Shown piece after piece: positions 55,581 through 64,000 of a DNA stretch of 64,000 bases (positions are counted from its first letter, which is position 1; each line of letters begins with the position of its first letter). The position numbers and the translations under genes were made by a program. The notes beneath the pieces are model-generated. The model did no database searches. It saw nothing but the letters and a program-made list of their open reading frames with translations, and was not told where the DNA came from. The DNA lies in assembly GCF_003634705.1 (NCBI RefSeq), contig NZ_RBWU01000003.1, positions 682,001-746,000 of the forward strand, written 5' to 3'. Source of the stretch: Actinomadura pelletieri DSM 43383. Its GTDB lineage: Bacteria; Actinomycetota; Actinomycetes; Streptosporangiales; Streptosporangiaceae.

Positions 55581-56560
55581 GCAAGGAGGCGAGCGTCCTC
55601 TTCGACGTTCCCGGGCCGCGGGCGCGCGCCCGGAACAGGCTGCTCACCGTCGTGGTGTCGGTGGTGTTCGCCGCCATCGTCGCCGCGCTGGTCTGGCGGC
55701 TGAACGACAAGGGGCAGTTCGAGGAGAAGCTCTGGACGCCCTTCACCGAGTGGGAGGTCTGGCGGGGCCTGCTCCTGCCCGGCCTGGCGAACACGCTGAA
55801 GGCCGCCGCGGTGGCGACGGTGCTCGCGCTGCTGTTCGGCGCCGTGTTCGGCCTGGCCCGCCTGTCGGACCACTGGTGGATCCGCGTGCCCGCCGGCGTC
55901 GTCGTCGAGTTCTTCCGCGGCATCCCGCTGCTGATCCTGATCTTCCTGGCGTTCTTCGTCCCGAACAAGATCAGCCCGCAGATCGCCGAGTCGCCGTTCG
56001 GGCAGGCCCAGCGGCTGTCGGTGGACTACTTCTTCTCGATCTTCGGGGTGGAGATCAACGCCGGGACGGTCACCGTGCCGGCGTTCGCCGCGGTGGTGTT
56101 CGGTCTCACCATGTACAACGGCTCGGTGCTCGCCGAGGTCGTGCGCGCCGGCGTCCTGTCGATCCCGAAGGGGCAGTCGGAGGCCGCCTACTCGATCGGC
56201 CTGCGCAAGAACGGCGTGATGCGGCTCGTGCTCCTGCCGCAGGCCGTCACCGCGATGATGCCCGCGATCGTGAGCCAGATCGTCGTCCTGCTCAAGGACA
56301 CCGCGCTCGGGTTCATCATCGCCTACGGCGAACTGCTGTCCGCGGGCTTCCGGACGATCCCCGCCAACTACCACAACAACGTGCTGCAGGCGGGCATCGT
56401 CGTCGCGATCATCTACATCGCGATCAACATGTCGCTGAGCCGGTTCGCGACCTGGCTGGAGAAGCGCAGCCGCCGCAGCCGCCGGACGCAGGCCAAGACC
56501 CTCGGCGCGGGCGGCCCTCCGCCGGTCGCCGGCGTGGGGGTCACCCAGCAGACCGTCTAG
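55577..56560 (+). CDS. gluD: glutamate ABC transporter permease
   Basis: The 327-residue second permease is longer than GluC, with an N-terminal extension, one extra helix (LLTVVVSVVFAAIVAALVW), FFRGIPLLILIFLAFFVPNK, and the EAA loop QSEAAYSIGLRKNGVMRLVL. A basic tail (KRSRRSRRTQAK) follows the last helix. It forms the heterodimeric channel with GluC. A very strong terminator ends the operon 16 bp after the stop. Confidence 0.94.
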   Translation: MSKEASVLFDVPGPRARARNRLLTVVVSVVFAAIVAALVWRLNDKGQFEEKLWTPFTEWEVWRGLLLPGLANTLKAAAVATVLALLFGAVFGLARLSDHWWIRVPAGVVVEFFRGIPLLILIFLAFFVPNKISPQIAESPFGQAQRLSVDYFFSIFGVEINAGTVTVPAFAAVVFGLTMYNGSVLAEVVRAGVLSIPKGQSEAAYSIGLRKNGVMRLVLLPQAVTAMMPAIVSQIVVLLKDTALGFIIAYGELLSAGFRTIPANYHNNVLQAGIVVAIIYIAINMSLSRFATWLEKRSRRSRRTQAKTLGAGGPPPVAGVGVTQQTV

Positions 56561-56576
56561 CCGGACCTCGCCACCG

Positions 56577-56616
56577 CGTAGGGGCGCCGCCGAAAATGTT
56601 CGGCGGCGCCCCTACG
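56577..56616 (+). terminator. gluABCD terminator, 18-bp perfect stem
   Basis: The left arm 56577-56594 (CGTAGGGGCGCCGCCGAA) and right arm 56599-56616 are perfectly complementary, with a four-base AATG loop. This is the strongest hairpin in the window. Confidence 0.92.
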
Positions 56617-56806
56617 CCGTCTTCGTGCGACGTTGCGTTTCGGCGCGGCGTCCAGGAGGTATACGGGCACCGATGGACGTTCGGGACGAGCAAGCCGTGA
56701 ACACGGGTGTCACCCGCGGGCCGCCTGGTCGTCCACTTGTATCTTTCCGAATTCAAACCGCCTGTCATGGCCCCAACACGTCCCCGTATGCGGGACGATT
56801 CCTGGT

Positions 56807-58870
56807 ATGACCGCTCGTGCGACCCTCCCCTACGGCTCATGGCCTTCACCCATCTCTGCGGCCGATGTCGCCCGCGCCCGGCTGCGCCTCAGCTTCCCCA
56901 CCGTCGCGGGCAACGACGTGTGGTGGCAGGAGACCCGACCCGAGGAGGGCGGGCGGACGACGGTCATCCATCTCAAGGGCGGGCATCGCACCGAGCTGCT
57001 CCCGGCGCCCTGGGACGCGCGAACCCGCGTCCACGAGTACGGCGGGCGGTCGTACCTGCCGGTCAGCGGCGAGCGCGGCACGTCGATCGTGTTCGCCAAC
57101 TATGAGGACCAGCGGCTCCACCGGCTCGACGAGGGCGACGCGAAACCGTACCCGCTGACCCCCGAACCGGCCGTTCCCGCGGGGCTGCGGTACGCCGACT
57201 TCGTGCTGTCCCCCGACGGGACGGAGATCTGGTGCGTGTGCGAAGGCCACATCGCCGCACCCTCCGAACCCGCGGACGCCCCGGAGAGCGACCCGGGCGA
57301 ACCGGCTGGGGAGTACGAGGCGGACGCGGCGGACCAGGCGAGCGCGCCGCCCGTGGTGGGCATCCGACGCGCGATCGTCGCCGTCCCCCTCGACGGCAGC
57401 GCCGCCGAGAACGCGGGCGCGATCCGCGAACTCGTCACCGGCGCCGACTTCTACGCCTCCCCCGCCCCGTCCCCGAGCGGCGGGCACCTGGCGTGGGTGC
57501 AGTGGAACCACCCGCGCATGCCCTGGGACGGCACCGAACTGCGCGTCGCCGCGATCGAGGACGGCACGACCGTCGCGCCCCGCACCGTCAAGGGCGGGCT
57601 CACCGAGTCGGCGCTGGCGCCGCTGTGGCGCGACGACGAGTCCCTGTACGTCATCTCCGACTGGCCCGGCTGGTGGAACGTCTACCAGGTCGGCCTGCAC
57701 GGCGAGTCGCCGCAGGCGCTGTACCCGGCGGAGGAGGAGTTCGCGGGCCCGCTGTGGCAGCTCGGCGGCATGCCCTACGGACTGCTCGGCGACGGCCGGC
57801 TCGCCGTCCTGCACGGTGAGGGGAACCTGCGCCTCGGCGTGTACGACCCCGAGACGTTGGAACTCGTCGACCTTGAGGTGCCGTACGAGCACTGGCAGAC
57901 GCAGCTCTCCACGGACGGCACCACGATCGTCGGCGTCGCGGGCGGTCCCGACGTGCCGACGTCCGTGGTCAGGGTCGACACCGCGACGGGCCGGGTCGAG
58001 GGGCTGCGCAGGGAACTGGCCGACCTTCCCGACGTCGCGTACCTGTCCAGGCCCCGCGCCGAACGGCTGGACGGGCCGTTCGGACGTCCCGTCCACGCCT
58101 ACGTCTACCCGCCCGCCAACCCGGACGCCGCCGGGCCGGACGACGAACTGCCGCCGTACGTGGTGTTCGTGCACGGCGGTCCGACCGGCCGCGCCTCCAC
58201 GCTCCTCGACCTGGAACGGGCGTACTTCACCAGCCGCGGCATCGGCGTCATCGACGTCAACTACGGCGGCTCCACCGGCTACGGCCGCGCCTACCGCGAA
58301 CGGCTCCGCCGCCAGTGGGGCATCGTGGACGTCGAGGACGCCGTCGCCGCCGCCCGCGCCCTCGTGGACGGCGGCATCGCCGACCCGGCCCGCCTCGCCA
58401 TCCGCGGCGGCTCCGCGGGCGGCTGGACCACACTCGCCTGCGTCACCCAGACCGACGTGTTCAAGGCCGCCACGTCCTACTACGGGGTCAGCGACCTACA
58501 GAGCTTCATCGAGGCCACCCACGACTTCGAGTCGCAGTACCTGTTCGGTCTCATCGGCCCCCTGCCCGGCTTCGAACGCGCCTACGAGGAACGCTCACCG
58601 CTGAGCAGCGCCGACAAGACGGCCTGCCCCGTCCTGCTCCTCCAGGGCCTCAACGACCCGGTGGTCCCACCGGACCAGTCGGAACAGTTCGCGCTGGCGT
58701 TGGCCGCGAAGAAGGTGCCGTACGCGTACCTGACCTTCGAAGGCGAATCGCACGGGTTCCGCCGGGCCGACACCGTCATCCGCTGCCTGGAGGCCGAACT
58801 CGCCTTCTACGGTCAGACCCTCGGATTCGAGCCACGCGGCGTCGAACCCATCGACCTGACCGTCGGCTGA
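56807..58870 (+). CDS. S9-family (prolyl oligopeptidase-like) peptidase
   Basis: The 687-residue serine peptidase has an N-terminal beta-propeller (about 1-420, with WWQETRPEEGGRTTV and ISDWPGWWNVYQV) and a C-terminal alpha/beta hydrolase domain. The nucleophile Ser is in RGGSAGGWTTLA near 535, Asp in QGLNDPVVPP near 617, and His in ESHGF near 648. No signal peptide, so cytoplasmic. A 50-residue acidic insertion (PADAPESDPGEPAGEYEADA) interrupts the propeller. Likely acyl-aminoacyl- or dipeptidyl-peptidase type. The ATG at 56807 starts the conserved TLPYGSWPSPISA. Confidence 0.93.
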   Translation: MTARATLPYGSWPSPISAADVARARLRLSFPTVAGNDVWWQETRPEEGGRTTVIHLKGGHRTELLPAPWDARTRVHEYGGRSYLPVSGERGTSIVFANYEDQRLHRLDEGDAKPYPLTPEPAVPAGLRYADFVLSPDGTEIWCVCEGHIAAPSEPADAPESDPGEPAGEYEADAADQASAPPVVGIRRAIVAVPLDGSAAENAGAIRELVTGADFYASPAPSPSGGHLAWVQWNHPRMPWDGTELRVAAIEDGTTVAPRTVKGGLTESALAPLWRDDESLYVISDWPGWWNVYQVGLHGESPQALYPAEEEFAGPLWQLGGMPYGLLGDGRLAVLHGEGNLRLGVYDPETLELVDLEVPYEHWQTQLSTDGTTIVGVAGGPDVPTSVVRVDTATGRVEGLRRELADLPDVAYLSRPRAERLDGPFGRPVHAYVYPPANPDAAGPDDELPPYVVFVHGGPTGRASTLLDLERAYFTSRGIGVIDVNYGGSTGYGRAYRERLRRQWGIVDVEDAVAAARALVDGGIADPARLAIRGGSAGGWTTLACVTQTDVFKAATSYYGVSDLQSFIEATHDFESQYLFGLIGPLPGFERAYEERSPLSSADKTACPVLLLQGLNDPVVPPDQSEQFALALAAKKVPYAYLTFEGESHGFRRADTVIRCLEAELAFYGQTLGFEPRGVEPIDLTVG

Positions 58871-58874
58871 CCGC

Positions 58875-60422
58875 TCAGCGCGCGAACTCGATCGCCCGGG
58901 ACTCCCGGACGACGGTGACGCGGATCTGCCCGGGATACGTCAACTCGTCCTCGACCTGCTTGGCGATGTCCCGCGCGATGACCTGCGCCTGAATGTCGTC
59001 CACGGAGTCGGGCTTCACCATCACCCGGATCTCCCGCCCGGCCTGCATCGCGAAGACCTTCTCCACGCCCTCATGCCTGCCGCGCGCGATCTCCTCCAAC
59101 CGTTCGAGCCGCTTGACGTACGCCTCCAACGACTCCCTGCGCGCGCCCGGCCGGCTCCCGCTGATCGCGTCGGCGGCCTGCGTCAACACCGCCTCGACCG
59201 TCCGGACCTCGACCTCGTTGTGATGGGCCTCGATCGCGTGCACGACGTCCTCGTGCTCGCCGTACCGGCGCGCGATCTCCGCACCGATCAGCGCGTGGCT
59301 GCCCTCCACCTCGTGGGTGAGCGCCTTGCCGATGTCGTGCAGCAGCGTGCACCGCTTCGCGCTCTCCACCGGCAACCCCAGCTCACTCGCCATGATCCCC
59401 GCGATGTGCGCGGACTCGATCAGATGCTTCAGCACGTTCTGCCCATAGGACGTCCGGTACCGCAACTGCCCCAGCAGCGCGATCAGCTCCGGATGCATGT
59501 CACCGATGCCGACCTCGACCAACGCGTCCTCACCGGCCCGCACGCACAGCTGCTCCACCTCGCTCTTGCTGCGCTCGTAGATCTCCTCGATCCGCTGCGG
59601 ATGGATCCGCCCGTCCAGGACGAGCTTCTCCAACGTCAACCGCCCCACCTCGCGCCGCACCGGATCGAAGCAGCTCAGCAGCACCGCCTCCGGCGTGTCA
59701 TCGATGATCAGGTTCACCCCGGTCGTCGTCTCGAACGCCCGGATGTTGCGCCCCTCCCGCCCGATGATGCGACCCTTCATCTCATCGCTCGGCAGATGCA
59801 GCACCGACACCACCGACTCCGCGGTCTGCTCACTCGCCACCCGCTGGATCGCCAACGTCACGATCTTGCGGGCCCGCTTGTCGCCCTCCGCCCGCGCCGC
59901 GTTCTCGATCTCCCGCACGATCGGAATGGACTCCCGCTTCGCCTGGTTCTCGATCGCCGCGACCAACTCGCTCTTCGCCTGCTCCGCGGTCAACCCCGCC
60001 GCCCGCTCCAGAACCTTCCGCCGCTCCTCCTCGGCCCCGGCGAGCTCCTCCCCACGCGCCTCCAACTCCCGCTTCGTCCCGGCGAGCCGCCCGGACCACT
60101 CCTCCAACCGCCGCATCTCGTCGTCCAGCCGCTGCTCCCGCTCCGCGAGCCGCGCCTCCCGACGTTCCAGATCCTCCCGCTGGGACCGCCCCTCCTCCTC
60201 GACGTCCGTCCGCGCCCGCGCCACGATCCGCCGCGCCTCCCGCTCGGCCTCCTCCACAATGGCCGCCGCGTCCCGCTCCACCTTCGCCCTGATCTCGTCG
60301 GCCTCGCTCCGCGCCCGCGCCATCTCCGCCGCGGCCCGGCCCGGCGCGCCCGGACGCCGCAGGACGAGAACGAGAGCGACCAGGGTCACCAGCAGCGCCG
60401 CCCCCAGCAGGACGCTCTCCAT
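58875..60422 (-). CDS. rny: ribonuclease Y
   Basis: RNase Y is a membrane-anchored endoribonuclease initiating mRNA decay. The 515-residue protein has an N-terminal helix (4-21), a long coiled coil (about 30-150), a KH domain with GRIIGREGRN (217-226), and an HD domain with the metal-binding HDIGKA (H362, D363) and later HHNEVE. It ends 4 bp from the convergent S9 peptidase stop. Its promoter region is the repeat-filled gap to recX. Confidence 0.96.
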   Translation of the reverse strand: MESVLLGAALLVTLVALVLVLRRPGAPGRAAAEMARARSEADEIRAKVERDAAAIVEEAEREARRIVARARTDVEEEGRSQREDLERREARLAEREQRLDDEMRRLEEWSGRLAGTKRELEARGEELAGAEEERRKVLERAAGLTAEQAKSELVAAIENQAKRESIPIVREIENAARAEGDKRARKIVTLAIQRVASEQTAESVVSVLHLPSDEMKGRIIGREGRNIRAFETTTGVNLIIDDTPEAVLLSCFDPVRREVGRLTLEKLVLDGRIHPQRIEEIYERSKSEVEQLCVRAGEDALVEVGIGDMHPELIALLGQLRYRTSYGQNVLKHLIESAHIAGIMASELGLPVESAKRCTLLHDIGKALTHEVEGSHALIGAEIARRYGEHEDVVHAIEAHHNEVEVRTVEAVLTQAADAISGSRPGARRESLEAYVKRLERLEEIARGRHEGVEKVFAMQAGREIRVMVKPDSVDDIQAQVIARDIAKQVEDELTYPGQIRVTVVRESRAIEFAR

Positions 60423-60669
60423 GAGGCAGAATCCTTCCTCGCCGCGGGCCCGTCCGGAGTACGGAACCCTGCCTAGCGAGGATTTACTCGCACCAGCGGA
60501 CGGCCGAACCCCCGGACCGCGCCCCGCGCGCCCGCCCAGTCCGGTCGACGAACCTGTCCTGTATGCCTCTCAGCTGCTGGAACGTGCTCGATCGTATGAA
60601 AATCCGCAAGATGCGGAGTAACTCCTCACTGCCGTAACGGTAAGCGGCACAGAGGTATTGAGCAAGCAA

Positions 60670-61360
60670 TGTTTATTGCAGTGCACTCCTCCTTCGGCCC
60701 TGGCGGGCCTCCATCGTCGTGAACTGCGGGCGATCGCTGGCATCGACTCCGACTCGCCTAACGGCTCCCTACGCGATCAAGTTCTCGCTTCGCTCGAACC
60801 TGCCTTCGGACGCGATCGCAGTGGCCGAGGTCGTCGCGGGGTTGCGGAGGCGGGCTGGGGTCGTTGTGTCATGGCAGTGCACTCCTCCGGCCCTGGCGGG
60901 CCTCCATCGTCGTGAACTGCGATGCGATCGCTGGCATCGACTCCGACTCGCCTAACGGCTCCCTACGCGATCAGGTTCTCGCTTCGCTTGAACCTGCCTT
61001 CGGACGCGATCGCAGTGGTCGAGGTTGTTGCGGGGTTGCGGAGGCAGGTTGAGGTCGGCTCTCACGGCTGTTGCGGTTTCTATGGGCAATGCCCTCCCAC
61101 GGTTCTGGCGACCTCCACCGTCGTGCACAGGGTGCGATCGCTACGCGATCGCAAATCCTGAGGTCGTCGCGTGGGGCCGAGACGGGCTCAGGTCGGCTCG
61201 CACGGATGGTTGCGGCACTTATAGCAGTGCACTCCTCTTTCGAGGCCTGGCGGCCTTCCATCGGCGTGAACTGCGGTGTGATTGTGGTGTCGCTTCGCAA
61301 CAACCTGCCTTCGGACGCGATCGTGGTGGGCAAGGATGTTGCGGCGTGGGGTGAGGTTGG
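60670..61360 (+). repeat. structured tandem intergenic repeat, site B
   Basis: This site holds two full P+Q units (60673-60866 and about 60873-61055), a diverged copy (about 61085-61215) and a further degenerate copy (about 61223-61360). The hairpins are GGCCC-TGGC-GGGCC at 60696-60709 and 60889-60902, and AGGCC-TGGC-GGCCT at 61243-61256. In the second Q block TGCGATCGC (60923-60931) can pair with GCGATCGCA (61006-61014), enclosing CAGGTTC/GAACCTG (60972-60978, 60990-60996). It fills the gap between rny and recX; 61360-61525 is more decayed and holds no gene. Confidence 0.85.
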
Positions 61361-61525
61361 TGGCGTTCCGTGGCGAGCAGGTTGCTGGTCACAGTGAACG
61401 TGTCGCCTGGTGGGTCTCTGTGTGACCGAGGTTTCGTGGGCTTGGAACTGCCATTGGATGTGATCGTGGCGGTATTGCGGACTGGCATTTGGCGGGCGTG
61501 CGCTAGGCGTTGGTCCGCGGGGGTG

Positions 61526-62035
61526 TTAGTCGGGGGATGGGGCTTCGGGGAGGGTTTCAGGGGGTGTGCCCTCGTTGGTCAGGGCCTCTTTGGTTATGCG
61601 GTAGGCGAGGGCTGGGGAGTAGCCCTTGCGGGCGAGCATGCCTACCAGGCGGCGCATGCGTTTGGTGGGGTCCAGGCCTGCGGTGGACGGGAGTTTGCGG
61701 GCTACCAGGGCTCGGGCCGTTTGTTCTTCCTGGGTGGGATCCAGGGACTCGACGGCCTCGTTGACGGTCTCCTCGGCGACGCCGCGGTGGCGGAGTTCGG
61801 CGGCCAGGGCTCGTTTGGCCAGGCCTCGGCCCCTGTGGCGGGACTGGACCCAGGCCTGGGCGAACGCCTCGTCGTCGATGAGGCCCACGTCGCCGAAGCG
61901 GTCTAGGACCTGTTCGGCGACGTCGTCGGGGACGTTCTTGCGGCGGAGCGCGTCCGCGAGTTGGGCTCGGGTGCGGGGGGAGGTCGCGAGCATGCGGAGG
62001 CAGGTCTCGCGGGCGAGAGATTCGGGGTCGTTCAT
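61526..62035 (-). CDS. recX: regulatory protein RecX
   Basis: RecX binds and limits RecA filaments. The 169-residue protein is built of three-helix repeats: LARETCLRMLATSPRTRAQL, VAEQVLDRFGDVGLIDDEAF, WVQSRHRGRGLAKRALAAEL and MLARKGYSPALAYRITKEAL. It lies 130 bp downstream of recA in the same orientation, the usual arrangement, and is probably transcribed by read-through. Confidence 0.95.
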   Translation of the reverse strand: MNDPESLARETCLRMLATSPRTRAQLADALRRKNVPDDVAEQVLDRFGDVGLIDDEAFAQAWVQSRHRGRGLAKRALAAELRHRGVAEETVNEAVESLDPTQEEQTARALVARKLPSTAGLDPTKRMRRLVGMLARKGYSPALAYRITKEALTNEGTPPETLPEAPSPD

Positions 62036-62165
62036 GTTGCCGTGGGAGCGGCGGCGCCATCGGGGAAGGTCCGCGCACCGGGGTGCCGGGTAAGGCGCCG
62101 CCGCCCTGCATACGAGATCATCGCTTACTCGTCGTCAAGAGTCACCCTTATCGGGTGATTCCCGG

Positions 62166-63272
62166 TCAGGAATCACCCGCCTTGGCCTTGGCGGTCTTGC
62201 GCCCGGCGGGCTTGGGGGCGGCGGACAGGGGCGCGGGGGCGGCATCGGGGGCGGGGGACTCGGCCTCCTGGTCGACCTTGGGGCCGATGCCGAGCTTCTC
62301 CTTGATCTTCTTCTCGATGCCGTCGGCGAGGTCGGGGTTGGCCTTGAGGAAGTTGCGGGCGTTCTCCTTGCCCTGGCCGAGCTGGTCGCCGTCGTAGGTG
62401 TACCAGGCACCGGACTTGCGGACGAAGCCGTGCTCCACACCGAGGTCGATCAGGCCGCCCTCACGGCTGATGCCCTGGCCGTAGAGCAGGTCGAAGTCGG
62501 CGACGCGGAACGGCGGGGCCATCTTGTTCTTGACGACCTTGACGCGGACGCGGTTGCCGACGGCCTCGGTGCCGTCCTTGAGGGTCTCGATGCGGCGGAC
62601 GTCCAGCCGGACGGAGGCGTAGAACTTCAGCGCCCGGCCGCCGGTGGTGGTCTCCGGGGAGCCGAACATCACGCCGACCTTCTCGCGGAGCTGGTTGATG
62701 AAGATGGCGGTGGTCTTGGTCTGGTTGATGGCACCGGTGAGCTTGCGCAGCGCCTGCGACATGAGGCGGGCCTGGAGGCCGACGTGACTGTCGCCCATCT
62801 CACCCTCGATCTCCGCGCGCGGGACGAGCGCGGCGACGGAGTCGATGACGACGATGTCGATCGCGCCGGAGCGGATCAGCATGTCGGTGATCTCCAGGGC
62901 CTGCTCGCCGGTGTCGGGCTGGGAGACGAGCAGGGCGTCGATGTCGACGCCGAGCTTGGCGGCGTACTCGGGGTCGAGCGCGTGCTCGGCGTCCACGAAC
63001 GCGGCGATGCCGCCCTTCTTCTGGACGCTGGCCACGGCGTGCAGGGCGATGGAGGTCTTGCCGGAGCCCTCCGGGCCGTACACCTCGACGACACGGCCGC
63101 GCGGCAGGCCGCCGATGCCGAGCGCGATGTCGAGGGAGATCGCGCCGGTCGGGATGACCTCGACGGGGGCGCGCGCCTCCTCGCCCATCCGCATGACCGA
63201 ACCCTTGCCGAACTGCCGCTCGATCTGGGCGAGTGCGGTCTCGAGAGCCTTCTCCCGGTCGTTCGCTGCCAT
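62166..63272 (-). CDS. recA: recombinase RecA
   Basis: RecA catalyses strand exchange and triggers LexA self-cleavage. The 368-residue protein has Walker A GPEGSGKT (66-73), Walker [19 protein letters not shown], the DNA-binding loop around [20 protein letters not shown] and [17 protein letters not shown], and an Ala/Pro/Lys-rich tail. There is no intein. A LexA box lies about 140 bp upstream. Confidence 0.98.
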   Translation of the reverse strand: MAANDREKALETALAQIERQFGKGSVMRMGEEARAPVEVIPTGAISLDIALGIGGLPRGRVVEVYGPEGSGKTSIALHAVASVQKKGGIAAFVDAEHALDPEYAAKLGVDIDALLVSQPDTGEQALEITDMLIRSGAIDIVVIDSVAALVPRAEIEGEMGDSHVGLQARLMSQALRKLTGAINQTKTTAIFINQLREKVGVMFGSPETTTGGRALKFYASVRLDVRRIETLKDGTEAVGNRVRVKVVKNKMAPPFRVADFDLLYGQGISREGGLIDLGVEHGFVRKSGAWYTYDGDQLGQGKENARNFLKANPDLADGIEKKIKEKLGIGPKVDQEAESPAPDAAPAPLSAAPKPAGRKTAKAKAGDS

Positions 63273-63408
63273 GTGAGCTTTCCTTCTCGTCGTGATGTCG
63301 GCTCTCGGCCGCTGCTTGCGATGTCGACGGCGACGTTACGGCGGGCCTCCGACACTTTCGAGACTCCGGCGGAACTGTGGACGACGCCGGTGTGCCCGCA
63401 TCAGCGTA

Positions 63409-63424
63409 CCGAACATAAGTTCGA
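63409..63424 (-). promoter_or_regulatory. LexA (SOS) box upstream of recA
   Basis: CGAAC-ATAA-GTTCG (63410-63423) is a perfect palindrome matching the core of the mycobacterial/Bacillus-type SOS box (TCGAAC-N4-GTTCGA). It lies in the 244-bp gap between recA and the divergent ATP-grasp gene and could affect both. Confidence 0.88.
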
Positions 63425-63516
63425 TCATCGTCCGGTACGGCGATTTCGGGACGGATTCTCCGTGCGCTCCATGGTCTCGACCCCGTACGCTGGCGCCGTC
63501 CACGGAGGGTTCCATC

Positions 63517-64000
63517 ATGACGCTGACCGTTCTCTTCTGCGTCGATCCGCTCCACCCTCGGCGCGTTGACCCCCATTTCTCCGGCGAGGCCGCGGCCGTC
63601 CGCGACCACTACGGAGAGATCGCCCTGATCGACCATGACGCCCTGCGGCGGGGTGATCTGGACGACGCGGTGCGCGGGGTGCCGGCCGATCTGGGGCCCG
63701 TCTGGTATCGCGGCTGGATGTTGACGGGCGAGGAGTACGCGGCCGTCGCCGCCGAGTTGAAGCGGCGGGGGACGTCGCTGCTCACGCACCCGGACGACTA
63801 TCGGCGCGCCCATGAACTGCCCGGCTGGCACGACACCTTCGCGGGGCTGACGCCGCACAGCGTGTGGCGGCCCCTGCGCGTCCGTGAGGATCCCGGCGAC
63901 CTGAGCGTGCTGGCGGAACTGGTCCGGCCGTTGCGGAGCGGGCCCGGCGTGGTCAAGGACTACGTGAAGTCGTGCAAGCACGAGTGGGAGGAGGCGTGTT
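63517..64000 (+). CDS. ATP-grasp domain protein (DUF4343-like), 3' end outside the window
   Basis: ATG at 63517 after GGAGGG opens a frame that stays open to the last base (161 residues visible). The sequence has an N-terminal Rossmann-like start (MTLTVLFCVDPLHPRRVDP), then VWYRGWMLTGEEYAAVAAEL, LLTHPDDYRRAHELPGWHDT and VVKDYVKSCKHEWEEAC, which resembles the nucleotide-binding part of ATP-grasp proteins of the DUF4343 type. Such enzymes ligate carboxylates to amines; the substrate is unknown. Divergent from recA with a shared LexA box. Confidence 0.75.
   Translation, partial: MTLTVLFCVDPLHPRRVDPHFSGEAAAVRDHYGEIALIDHDALRRGDLDDAVRGVPADLGPVWYRGWMLTGEEYAAVAAELKRRGTSLLTHPDDYRRAHELPGWHDTFAGLTPHSVWRPLRVREDPGDLSVLAELVRPLRSGPGVVKDYVKSCKHEWEEAC

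Noticed and set aside
60658..61397. Several overlapping plus-strand ORFs of 60-120 residues with similar peptides (for example [13 protein letters not shown])
   Set aside because: They repeat because the DNA repeats; the frame shifts between copies, stops differ, and there are no ribosome-binding sites.

Overview
The window is high-GC DNA with dense, often overlapping genes and many GTG/TTG starts. It carries typical actinobacterial families: an AfsR/SARP-type regulator, a SigE-family ECF sigma factor, DUF3097, an MT0933-like antitoxin, a CIRCE-controlled hrcA-dnaJ pair and a mycobacterial-type LexA box at recA. Gene content and style fit a filamentous actinomycete, most plausibly Streptosporangiales/Thermomonosporaceae (Actinomadura-like). 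That placement is inference from family content, not from a marker-gene search.

The backbone is a conserved actinobacterial housekeeping block. Left to right it runs: metal ABC permease-zur; uppS-recO; leuA; era; cytidine-deaminase-like gene-CNNM transporter-ybeY-phoH-HIT; rsmE-dnaJ-hrcA; DUF3097; hemW; lepA/rpsT; holA; comEC-comEA; hflX; dapF-miaA; miaB; gluABCD; rny; recX-recA. Into this backbone are set accessory genes: osmC (after zur), an M4 protease with its emfourin inhibitor (between recO and leuA), a zinc-ribbon/TerB-like protein and a membrane protein (before era), the AfsR-like regulator, an ECF sigma/membrane-protein pair, a kptA/HAD/LysR/SRPBCC island (between rpsT and holA), hutI, a glycolate-to-malate operon (aceB-glcDEF), an orphan histidine kinase, an MT0933-like antitoxin, an S9 peptidase and, at the right edge, an ATP-grasp protein. 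Remnants of an aminoglycoside-phosphotransferase-like gene and a YigZ/IMPACT-family gene lie in the gaps.

Regulation visible in the sequence includes a leucine-codon leader peptide with hairpins before leuA, a CIRCE operator before hrcA, a LexA box before recA, an ACTATA-N15-TATAGT palindrome at the LysR gene, an IclR-like palindrome at aceB, a short ORF with a strong ribosome-binding site overlapping the lepA start, and several strong hairpin terminators (the best after gluD).

The most unusual material is repetitive. A roughly 200-bp structured repeat occurs in tandem at two intergenic sites about 59 kb apart in opposite orientation (1378-1728 and 60670-61360). It has a short GC hairpin whose two arms change together between copies, and one copy supplies the last codons and stop of uppS. 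Separately, comEC carries an in-frame, arginine-rich tandem repeat of about 225 residues between its first membrane segments. A third, smaller tandem hairpin repeat lies next to the leuA terminator. No rRNA, tRNA, CRISPR array, intact insertion sequence or prophage was seen.
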